The position numbers and the translations under genes are program-made. Source: Nigrospora sphaerica (Eukaryota > Ascomycota > Sordariomycetes > Amphisphaeriales > Apiosporaceae). Taken from it: a DNA stretch of 64,000 nucleotides. The notes under the pieces were generated by a model, which saw only the letters and a program-made list of their open reading frames with translations, was not told where the DNA came from and made no database searches. Each line of letters opens with the position of its first letter. Position 1 is the stretch's first letter. The stretch spans positions 3,968,001-4,032,000 of the forward strand of contig JAGVVL010000002.1 in NCBI GenBank assembly GCA_018287875.1, written 5' to 3'. Of the stretch, positions 22,701-32,196 are shown one piece after another.

Positions 22701-23422
22701 CATTCAGAAAAGTCGCTAAATCATCGTCGTCACGAAGCGAAGCACGCCGCCGGGCGGATGAGTATCGATAGCGAGCGTGGAGGCTGGGTGTGGAGGGCGC
22801 CACGACGCAAAAGGAAAGAGAGAAAAGAACCACGCGCTCGAGCGAATCGGTTCCACAAACCCGGCCGTCCGTGTGCAAGTAGCACCGCCTTCGAAAATCC
22901 TTCCACGCGCACGACCGCCCCAGCTTCCGCCTGGCTCTCGGGCCATGGATGGGGGTGGGGAGACGCGGCGCGAGTGAACCCGTGGGAAGATGACGATCAT
23001 CATCGACATGCGTGGCCCCCTCGAGCTAGAAGCAAGCAGCCCGTTCCCCGTCGCTTGTCTCCCGGGGCGTGGCCGCGGGTTCGCGTCCTTGGCGGCGTGA
23101 TGGAGATCTTCGACCGTCAATCATCGGCCTGTGTCAGTCATCTAAGCCCGTCGGTGAACTCTGAAACCAGCTTTTGATGAAGCTGTCACCCGATGGCCAT
23201 GTCTTGCACAGCACGCGACGGGCTGGGCCGCCCTCATCGAACATTCGAGGGAATGGCCTGTGGGGGGCCAGGAGCCATGATCCTATAAGATATCGCCATC
23301 CTCAGTACTCATCAAGAGCCCTGCGCATCCGCGATTTCTGCTCGGGTGGTTCAACTCCAGCCGAATGCTCCGTTTTCTTGTCAGCTTGACTGCTGGACAC
23401 AATACCCGGGCCGGAAAACACC
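19731..23422. other. Long intergenic stretch, no gene recognised
   Basis: 3.7 kb. ORFs of up to about 200 codons (for example 22554-23177 plus and 21306-21845 minus) overlap antisense ORFs, have no recognisable domain and no convincing splice pattern. I see no transposase, reverse transcriptase or terminal repeat. The last part must hold the promoter of the rhodopsin-like gene. Confidence 0.45.
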
Positions 23423-25001
23423 ATGGCTGAACCAACCATCACATACTTCACGATGCCGCCTTCAGTGCGTGTACCGCTAATCGTCAACTGCGTTGCCATG
23501 TTCCTGGTCGTTGTTGTCGTGACACTACGCGTAATGACGAGAATTAGAGGCATGGGCATCGGCTGGGACGACGGCTTTATCCTCCTCGCCACGGTGCGTC
23601 TCGCGTCTTCTCGTCGTAATCCGATCCGTTCCGGCCGGCTCACTGAACCCCCTTGACAGACAATGGGCATTAGCTGCCTGGTTGTCCAGGGTACCTGTAA
23701 GTTAGACGAGCATCGTGCCGCTTGGTAATGTACTAACCATGGCGCTTGCATACAGACTGCACCATGGGCATGGGCTATGACATGGTACCGTCGGCACCGG
23801 AATATGAGCAAGGTAAGGTGGTACTATGATGCCCCCCCAAGATCCCACCTCGCACCTCTGGTTGTGTCCACTTGCTGACCTCGCATCGGTAACAGTGCTC
23901 GGAAACTCGGGGCTAGTCCTCCAGGTGTGTATCTTTGGAAACAGGAAGCCCGTCTTCACATCCCCAGCGGCTAACCTAGCTTCAGATCTTCTTCGGTTTC
24001 CAGTTGCTGTACGTCAACGCCTTGGCTGTGATCAAAGCCAGTGTGCTTTGCTTCTACGCGCGAATCTTCAACAACGTCGGGCTGAGGTCCTATATCAACG
24101 CCATGCTCGGTATCGTCCTCGTTTGGGCCTTGTCCTTTTCCTTGGCCATGATATTCGCCTGCAAGCCGGTGTCCTACCAGTGGAACCTATCTATCCCCGG
24201 CGGCGGCGTCTGCGGCGATCTGATGGCCCTCTACGCCACTCTTATCGTGACCAATATCATAACCGACCTGATCATCATGGGCTTGCCGCTGTACACCATC
24301 TGGAACCTCAAAATGCGTGGGCTCGAAAAGGCTGGACTGGCGGCTTGCTTCGCCCTTGGCTCTGTGTGAGTATCGCCCCTTTCCGTACGATTTCACGAAC
24401 GCTGACCAGGTTGGGCCAATCCAGTGTGGTAGTGACGACGTGCGTGCGTCTTGCCACCGTCTTCAACAACGATGTCCGCGGCAACTTCACGGGCACCATG
24501 CCGACAACAATCTTTCTTTGTGTCTTTGAGATCCTGCTTGGCATCCTGTGTGTCAGCATCCCCATCCTGCGACCCCTATATCAGCGTTATAAGTGGTATT
24601 TCTCGTCCTCGCAACGTTCGAGGGAGCCGATGGATTCTGGTGCGGCCACGCTACGCCGCAACAGGTTCGACAGGGCCGTGAGAGGTGTTACTACCTTGCG
24701 CAGCAAGAGTCGTGGCAGGACACATTTTGGCAACTCGTCCTTTGCCGTGGCCAAACCAGAACACACGTGGGACCTTGAGGACTTTGCATATCCCGGCAAA
24801 GAGAATAAATTCGATGCATTCGGCCAGGATCGTCGGTCCGACTCGGGCACTTCGAGCTCCAGCTCACATGATAGCGTGTTGGAGAAAAGGTTCATGGCGG
24901 ACATGGAGGCCCAGCAGCAGCCTCAGATTGCTGTGGAAACAAGCTGGACAGTCACGCGTACAGATTTTCCTCTACCGAAGATTCCTGGCAAGTATCTCTG
25001 A
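23423..25001 (+). CDS. Fungal rhodopsin-like / PTH11-type integral membrane protein
   Basis: The model is join(23423..23593, 23660..23696, 23756..23812, 23896..23924, 23986..24365, 24425..25001), 416 aa; six exons, two of them very short (37 and 29 nt), all joining in phase. Seven hydrophobic segments can be traced, starting with VPLIVNCVAMFLVVVVVTL. Family marks are GWDDGFIL after helix 1, KASVLCFYARIF after helix 3, and ITDLIIMGLPLYTIWNLKM in helix 5/loop. The roughly 140-residue tail is polar, Ser/Arg-rich and cytosolic. There is no CFEM domain. Some relatives (Magnaporthe Pth11) act as putative G-protein-coupled sensors; the ligand and role here are unknown. Confidence 0.88.
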
Positions 25002-25466
25002 GATGCCAGCAGCTGACTAGCTGCGTTTTCACCCGAGACGGATATCCATCCAGCCATGGAAAACCGGATGGAGAGAGGGCATTATCGCGACCGAATACCA
25101 AGCGTCTGCGGAGAGAAAGGCGGCGGCCTGTGCTGTTCATGGCCAGCCATGATGCTGTTCCCATCGCAACCTGCAAGGGGCAACTCTGCTCCTGCCCCTC
25201 CGGACGATGCTCGACCACAGGATGTGCCGCAACGGAATGGGCTGTCTGGGTCTTAATTTTGGATTGAGTGGCTATTTGATTTGCGGACCCCTCTCCACGC
25301 CACTTGTGCATAGAGAATATGGATGTCGTAGGATGGCCTAAGCATCTGGCTTTCTTGTACGAGGCTAGAGTGGAGGATGCCAGGCTGCAAGCTGTATATT
25401 GCCCAAGCAGTGGCGGCGTTGGGTGGAAAATTGGCCCATGGCTTAAGAAGCGCGCTTCGCGTCTGT
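25002..25466. other. Intergenic gap between convergent genes
   Basis: It holds the 3' regions of the rhodopsin-like gene and the pantoate ligase gene. Nothing else seen. Confidence 0.5.
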
Positions 25467-26603
25467 CTAATTGCTACTCTGATCAACTGGCTTGAGAATA
25501 ATGTTGTCGATGAGTCGCACGGAGGGTCCGCCGTTGTGTCCCAGGTCCTCGCCCGGTTGCGGCTCCTCGACGGGGAGCATTTTGATGGCACCGCTCAGAA
25601 TCCCACCTCTACTGGGGTCGACTTCAGGAAGCTCCTCCATGGTATCCGGGTCGGCCAGGGAGATGTAATCAACTTCGTACTGGACCCTTTCCGCCGCGCG
25701 CTTGGACATTTCATGCTTCAGCATGGATGTTGTCTGCGCGCGAGCAGCCCCCAGGATGGCATCGCGGCTGCGGGAGCCAGCATAATAGGCGGTTTCGGCG
25801 GCCTGCAGGGCACGATGCAAGACGGTAGCAACGTTCCGTCTTCGCTGGCCAAGATAGACGTTGCGGGAACTGAGAGCCAAGCCGTCAGGCTCCCTCATGG
25901 TCTCGCCGATGGCAACATCGACGGGCATGCAAAAGTCCTTGACCATCTTCTTGATCACGACGGTCTGCTGCACATCTTTCTGGCCAAAGTAGACCTTTTC
26001 GGGCTGCACGATGTTGAAAAGCTTCATGCACACGGTGGCAACGCCGCGGAAGAAGGTCGGGCGGCTCGCACCCTCCAGCACGTCGCCGACGGGGGTGATG
26101 GTGACAAAGCTGCCCTTGGAGCCAACCTCCTGCCCCGGAAAGCCGGAGGGGTACATTTCGGGGGTGGTGGGGGCGAAGACGGCGCTGATGCGGCCGAGGT
26201 TGCTGCCGTCATCGGCCAGTTCCCGGTCCAGCTGGGCGAGGACCTCGCAGTCCCGGTCCCAGGTGACGGGATACGAGGCCAGATCCTCCTTGATGCCGAA
26301 CTGGGCCGGGTTGACGTAGATGCTCACGACGACGTGGTGGGCCTCCTTGGCGGCAGCACGGATGAGGGACAGATGGCCCTCGTGCAGAGCACCCATGGTG
26401 GGGACCAGGCCGACGATGCGCTGGTCGAGGAGCTGGGGCCGGCGCCAGGCGCGGACGGCGTCGTTGGAACGCAGAATGCGGATTGCGGATGAGGGGATGG
26501 TTTCGGGCTTCGCCCGACGAGTCGCCATCGGCCGGCGGGCGCAACACGACGGCAGACCCGCAGCGCGTGAACGCGCGGCGGGGCGGAGGACTCGCGCGAA
26601 CAT
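25467..26603 (-). CDS. Pantoate-beta-alanine ligase
   Basis: A single exon of 378 aa from Met at 26603; the frame is open further upstream to 26786, but the extra peptide has no family similarity. The enzyme joins pantoate and beta-alanine with ATP to make pantothenate (yeast Pan6, bacterial PanC). Motifs are LVPTMGALHEGHLSLI at about 66-81 with the HxGH nucleotide site, VVVSIYVNPAQF, FFRGVATVCMKLFNIVQP, KVYFGQKDVQQ, and EPDGLALSSRNVYL. The first 25 residues are Arg/Ala-rich with a second Met at 26, so a mitochondrial and a cytosolic form are both possible. It is longer than bacterial PanC because of an insertion (residues about 115-140). Confidence 0.95.
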   Translation of the reverse strand: MFARVLRPAARSRAAGLPSCCARRPMATRRAKPETIPSSAIRILRSNDAVRAWRRPQLLDQRIVGLVPTMGALHEGHLSLIRAAAKEAHHVVVSIYVNPAQFGIKEDLASYPVTWDRDCEVLAQLDRELADDGSNLGRISAVFAPTTPEMYPSGFPGQEVGSKGSFVTITPVGDVLEGASRPTFFRGVATVCMKLFNIVQPEKVYFGQKDVQQTVVIKKMVKDFCMPVDVAIGETMREPDGLALSSRNVYLGQRRRNVATVLHRALQAAETAYYAGSRSRDAILGAARAQTTSMLKHEMSKRAAERVQYEVDYISLADPDTMEELPEVDPSRGGILSGAIKMLPVEEPQPGEDLGHNGGPSVRLIDNIILKPVDQSSN

Positions 26604-27208
26604 GGTGGAGGGCTGGAGGGTCGGGGCGGGCTCTCGATCGGGAGTCAAGCGGGAAAAGAGTTCGCGGAGGTGGTGTCTGGTCTGTCCGAGAAGATGAGCC
26701 GCGGCATAGCGGTGGCGCAAAAGGACCGAGTCGGGGCGGCCATCGTCAATTCCCAGCGCGGCTGAAGAGATCCATGGATGGATCAATGGGATGGGGACGG
26801 ACCGGCCAAGGTAGGTGAGATTCTAGGTTAACGGGAGCTTCGGCCTCCCGCAAACCCGCCACTCCACGTCCGTCCAGTGCAGCTGCCGCCCCATTGCACT
26901 TTAGTAGGTATCGAAGCACATATTATGCGAGAACTGAACCTTCCTGCGTTATGGGAATCGGTTCTTTCCTTCTCGGGGTTTTTACCTGCATGCGTTCTAC
27001 GGTCGGGTTACACTTACGTCGGGATTGAAGACGTGGGCATTCTCATGTTCAGAATTACGTCCTTAGGCAGTGTGGCATGCACTATTCATAAGCCATTACT
27101 TTCATTATTGTGCGACAAAGGGCGCGTTATAAGCCAGTGCCCAACGGGGCGGAACAGAACTACTCAACTTCCGTACAACGGTCCCCTTCCCCCCGTGGGT
27201 TTTCTTTT
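26604..27208. other. Intergenic stretch, PanC promoter side
   Basis: 605 bases: the promoter and leader of the pantoate ligase gene and the 3' region of the sugar transporter. No gene seen. Confidence 0.5.
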
Positions 27209-28795
27209 CTAGTACTTCTCCTCGGGTCGCGTAGCTTCTCGGGTTGTCTGCTCCACGCCCATCGACTTCTCCGTCTGGCGCGCGACTTCCTCGGTCAGCT
27301 TCGTCTCCACCGCCTCGCCGTCTAGCACGGCCGCCGTCTCTTCGAGGCTGAGCTTGCCCGTCTCCACAAACAGGAAGTAGACGACGACGACCTCGAACGC
27401 CAGCCACACATCGTACGTAATGTAGAACTTCCACCCCGAGTTGGTCACGCCGATGGGGTTGGCGTACTGGTTGAAAATGAGCGCAAGCGCGACGAACAGG
27501 TTGTACAGAACCAGGCCCCGCGCGCGCAGGTTGAAGGGCAGAATCTCGACCACATATGTCACCTGCAACACGCCCCAGCCCAGCGTGAAGACGACGTTGA
27601 ACAGGAAGATCATAGCAACGACGCCCTTGGCCACGCCGTCGGGCCCGCCGGTGCCGTCGCCCGAGAGGTCGACCGCCTTCTCGTACGTGGCCTCCAGCGC
27701 CGTCCAGACGACGTAGACGACCAAGCTTCCAATCGTTGAGGTCAGGAACATGGCGCGGCGGCTGAATCGGTTGACGAGCAGAGAGAAACCAATACCCCAG
27801 AGCATGCCCCAGAGGGTCAGGAGCGCGTTGATCAGCGTCTGCGTCTCCTGGTCCTTGTAGCCGACCGAGTTCAGGATCAGCGTGAGGTAGTAGGAGATGA
27901 GACCGTTGCCGCTCCATTGGGAGAAGAAGCCCACGGCGAGGATGATGAAGAACCGCCGTCGGTTACCGGGTGTCTGGAAGAAGGCCATGTACGACGACGA
28001 TGCGTTGGCCTCGAGTTCCAACCGCAAGGCCGTTCGGATTTCGGCCATCTCGAGCGCAATGAGGGGATCGCTCGCGTCGCCATTGGCATGGTACTTGGTA
28101 ATCAAGTGCTCAGCCTCGGCATCTCTCTCCTTGAAGATGAGCCAACGCGGCGACTCCTCGATGAAGAAACACAGACCCAGCTGCAGCACGCTGGAGAAGG
28201 CCTGAAGCAGGGACGGGATTCGCCACGCCCAGGTCGACTCGATGCGGAAGGTACCGTACGTCGTCCATGCCGCTACGAGGGCCCCCAGACCCCAAAGACT
28301 GTTGTATATGGACACGAGCGGGGCGCGTTGTGTCGGGTAGGCCAGTTCCATGATGAGAAGCGGCGCCGCCGTAATGTTCAGCGCGAGGCCGAAACCAATA
28401 ATACACCGAGCGCCGATGAACATGCCCGTGTTTTGAGCGCCGGCTTGGAGTGCCACGCCGATAATCATGATGGCCGCACTGAACAGCAGCGCGGGCTTGC
28501 GGCCAAACTTGTCGCAAGTCCAGGCGCAAAACGGCAAGGCGGCCAGTTGGCCGATGCTCTGGATCGCGTTGAGGATGGCCAGATCACTGGCATCGGGGTA
28601 GTTGAATGAGACCTTCCAGGTGTCGAGGGACTGCAGTCCGTTCATCATAGAGCCGTCGAATCCGGTCGCGTACGACGAGACCAGCGACAAGGCCAGAATG
28701 GCGTTGAGTTTGACGATACCGGCATTGGACATCCAGGCGATGAGCCCCGTCTTGCCCCTGACGGCGGCGTCGACGGTGACGGGCATGTCCGACAT
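27209..28795 (-). CDS. MFS sugar transporter
   Basis: A single exon of 528 aa, the normal length for fungal sugar porters, with twelve hydrophobic segments. Marks of the family are FGRKPAL after helix 2, the GRCIIGFG-like GARCIIGFGLAL in helix 4, EESPRWLIFKERDAEAE at the start of the central loop, NRFSRRAMFL between helices 8 and 9, and FLFVETGKLSLEETA after helix 12. The sequence is close in style to fungal lactose-permease/hexose-transporter subfamilies. It sits in the plasma membrane and probably imports a sugar by proton symport; the substrate is not readable. The C-terminal tail is polar and acidic. Confidence 0.93.
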   Translation of the reverse strand: MSDMPVTVDAAVRGKTGLIAWMSNAGIVKLNAILALSLVSSYATGFDGSMMNGLQSLDTWKVSFNYPDASDLAILNAIQSIGQLAALPFCAWTCDKFGRKPALLFSAAIMIIGVALQAGAQNTGMFIGARCIIGFGLALNITAAPLLIMELAYPTQRAPLVSIYNSLWGLGALVAAWTTYGTFRIESTWAWRIPSLLQAFSSVLQLGLCFFIEESPRWLIFKERDAEAEHLITKYHANGDASDPLIALEMAEIRTALRLELEANASSSYMAFFQTPGNRRRFFIILAVGFFSQWSGNGLISYYLTLILNSVGYKDQETQTLINALLTLWGMLWGIGFSLLVNRFSRRAMFLTSTIGSLVVYVVWTALEATYEKAVDLSGDGTGGPDGVAKGVVAMIFLFNVVFTLGWGVLQVTYVVEILPFNLRARGLVLYNLFVALALIFNQYANPIGVTNSGWKFYITYDVWLAFEVVVVYFLFVETGKLSLEETAAVLDGEAVETKLTEEVARQTEKSMGVEQTTREATRPEEKY

Positions 28796-30372
28796 TCTGA
28801 ATAGATATCGTCGTGGGTTTCCTGGGACCGGGGATTGCAGGGCGACGAAGTGCTGGAGACGTCCAGACGGCTATAGGGCATTCGTCTGGCGCCAGGTTTC
28901 TGAACAGATAGGCCCGACAGTCTAGTCTCGCTCAGCAACTTTTCCTCGGGAGGTCAGGGTCCACTTGAGCTTATATCTATACAGCGCGAGTCTATGGCGG
29001 TTACCACGCAATCCATGCTTGGGTGCCCAGGCCAGATAGTAGTATCGGCGGGGAGCCACAGACATGGGATGATAGGCGGATCTGGGGCGGTTGTGGTCTC
29101 GTTGGGCCAGTGTGCAGTCTGGGGGAGCGGGTCTCGCCCGAAATCGCTCGTGGCCCGAGATAACATGACCAAACCACCACCGGGCCGAACGCCGGCCTTC
29201 GCCGGCTGGGGCTGGAAGGTCGCCCAGACCGGTGCGGGCAGTACCGATGCCTCGGGTCGCGTGCTCCCTGGTGACCTTCACATAAAGTTTCGGCAGAATG
29301 GCTGAAGATGAAGTCTTGATTCCTGGGCCCCCGGCAGCTTTGGCGATTGGGCAACCATCGGCTATGGTGCTCGAACCAAGGGCTGGATCTTTTCAGGGGC
29401 GGCGCACTACCGGTGAAAAGTTCCTGCTGGTGGATGTCGCTTTTGCAGCCGGCGCAGCCCAATGGCACGTGGATCTGACGATTCCCCCGCACGGGGGCGC
29501 TGCTACTACATGAGGGGCGCGACAAGGGGGACCCCGTTGGGGAAGAAGCCAGAGATACTGGTGCTGGTAGGTTGGAGGTCAGCCCGTCAAGGAGGTGGCT
29601 CGGCTCGAGCGGTACCGCATATCTACACGTTGCATGTAAGTGCTGTGAAATGAAAGATATGCTACGGCAGCTCAGATTCACTCAGCTAAATCAGGACAGG
29701 GGGGTATGTTGAGATAGAATGATCGCGACCCAAGATACGGGAAAGGAGCGCATTCTCGTTATCTCGGCGGCCCACCGCCCCAATCGCTCGCCCTGTTCCA
29801 CAGAGCCGGACTGACAACGAGGAACCGAGGATGGACTGTTGACAGGCCTTCCCAGCACGTCCGACAACCGAAATGCGTCGTCCAATGCGAACGGCAAGCC
29901 TGACGGGGTCGCCGTCTCGCTTTCCCATTCCGCTGAGCCGCTAGCATGTACTCCCCGTATGCGTGACTCGTCCACTGGCGACCCCAGCTTTCTCCAGGAA
30001 TTCTGCTAGGACCCCAATCGGAGCCGTGCCTTTTCGACACGGGGGAACCGGCGTTCCCGCCGGTCCCGGGTTGCCAAGATTCAGGCCTGCCTGCTGGCTG
30101 CGCGTGCACGGAGCCGGTGCCGTACGCGTTAGACAGGGGAGGTGGGAGACCGCTCATGCTTGGTACCTCGGATCAGGCACAGCTCCATCTGGCGGGATTG
30201 GCGCATGGCTGGGGCCTCTTGGGGTTGGGGCTCCCCGTCAAGTCGGCCAGCGTATATGTTTGCGCAACCGCCCGCCCGGGTCGGAACCGTGTTTTGCCCT
30301 GGGTAGTCGACATCTTGTTGCCTGTATGCGCGTGAAAGGGCCGCATCTCTAGCCATCAAGTTCCCTGTCACG
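28796..30372. other. Intergenic stretch between divergent genes
   Basis: 1.6 kb between the sugar transporter (minus) and the secreted-protein gene (plus), so it holds both promoters. ORFs are short and overlap antisense frames. No RNA gene seen. Confidence 0.45.
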
Positions 30373-32196
30373 ATGGGTCCCTCGAGAGTGGCAGTAGCCA
30401 TGCTGGCTCTGTCTTCCTCCCTGGCTGCCGCGATGAAGTCACCATCTGCGCGGTTGAGTGCCTGTACGTTGGCTTCTGTACCAGCCTGCCTCGGTCCCTG
30501 ACACTGACGGTCGAACAGCGGCACAGGACCTGCTGGACTATTCCCTGTCGGTGCAGGATTCGCGGTACGATGCGTACTACAACCGCATCTGGTACTCGGA
30601 TAACGGCCCCTGGTCCACTCGGTTCACAGCTTGGTACTTGCCGGGTCTGTTGTACCGGGCCGAGGGTGACGACGTGGAGAACGCAAAGGCGTCCATCGAG
30701 GCCGTGTAAGTCGACTACCATGCACGCCACAACGCAAAACTAACAAAAACGGGCAGCCTCGAGGCGCAGCTGCTCGACGAATACGAGTCGGCGTGGTACG
30801 GCACCTTCAAGCTGTCCCCCGACGAGCCGGACCCGACTCCCGACTCTCCTCTTTACCCTCCGTCCATCTATGGTTCCTACGACCCCAACTGGAGGGAGTT
30901 CGTCGGGTGAGTCTGACCTGTCGATTCGCGGACCGCCCGTGCCCGTAATGTTGCTAATCCCCGTGCAGATCGCAGCTTGTTCAGGTGGTCGAGGAGTTCC
31001 CCGGCCTCATCGGCGAGGAGCTGATCGGCCGAATCGAGGAGTCTCTCGAGGCGGCGGCGGTGGGAGCTATGCGCCGCAACGGCTCCTACCCGGAGGGCGA
31101 CAACCTGATTCTGGGCTACTCCAATCCCGCTCTCATGCGTGCCCTGATCGTCGGCTGGATCGGAAAGCGCAAGAACAACCAGACCATGATTGACTTCGCC
31201 CAGGAACAGGGCGAGGACTTGCTGGCCCTCTTCCAGCGCGATGGCCAGGACGTGTTTAGCGAGTACAATGCGCCCAACTATTACGGCGTCGACCTCTGGG
31301 CGCTCGGCGCCAACATCAAGTACGGCCCCAAGGACCTGCCCATGACCAACAACTCCAAGACGATGCTCAAGGGACTCTGGGATGACATTGCGCACCAGTA
31401 CAACCCCTTCCTTGGCAACATGGTGGGACCCTACGACCGTGCCTACAGCCGCGACGCCACCACGCACTCGCAGATCATCTCGCTGTTCTGGTGGGGCATG
31501 TTTGGCCGCAACTACGGTCCCCAGCCGCCGCTGGGCGAGGGCGACCTGCTGTACGACGTTTCCCAGGGCGCCTCCTTTGCCCTCATCATGGAGGATGTGC
31601 GCGCGTGCCTGAGCGACGAGGCGGCCGAGATGATGCAGTCCAAGGGCTGGTGGGAAGGCAGCCGCTTCATGAACAAGACGGTCTATCACGACCTCAGCTC
31701 GGACGAGAAGCGCACCGCCACCTCGTGGCTCAGTGCCGGTCTGATGATCGGCGCCGAGACGGTCGCCGAGACCAAGAACCGGGGGGACCAGTTCGTGCCG
31801 GCCATTGTACACTGGGCTTCGGATCCCCGCCACAAGCCGTACCCGTACAACGGCTTCTTCTCGCTCTACCCCAGCGCCTCGACCCTCACCGCCGAGGCCG
31901 GCCCGGGCAGCCTGACCGTCTCGTACCCCAACACTACGCAGGATGGCACCGGCATCTTCACCTTTGCGCTGTCGGGCATCCCGCCGGCCTGGACGTTGAA
32001 GAAGGCCCACGTCATCGCGGGCTTCGACGACCTGCCCTGCATTGACGTCAATGTCACGGCCCCCGGGCTGGAGGCCCTGCCCGTGACTTACGGAAAGTCG
32101 CTGCGTAACCATTTGTTCTACAACATCTCGTACGCGGTGCCCGAGAACTTCACGGGGGTGCCTCAGGTTCACTTTGACCTGGCCTACACGTGCTGA
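30373..32196 (+). CDS. Secreted protein of unknown function, probable alpha/alpha-barrel fold
   Basis: The model is join(30373..30463, 30519..30705, 30757..30906, 30969..32196), 551 aa. The first intron (GTACGT donor, 55 nt, CTGAC branch point) is needed because the frame stops at 30499; every join keeps phase. Residues 1-20 (MGPSRVAVAMLALSSSLAAA) are a signal peptide. The body has repeated helix-rich blocks with aromatic and acidic clusters: YNRIWYSDNGPWSTRFTAWY, GYSNPALMRALIVGW, FSEYNAPNYYGVDLWALG, RDATTHSQIISLFWWGMFGR. This recalls six-hairpin glycosidase-like proteins, with a beta-rich C-terminal region from about 470. N-glycosylation sequons are frequent. I do not recognise a named family; a carbohydrate-active role is inference. 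Confidence 0.83.

Noticed and set aside
22554..23177. 207-codon ORF on the plus strand
   Set aside because: Low-complexity Arg/His/Pro composition towards its end and no recognisable domain; left in the intergenic entry.
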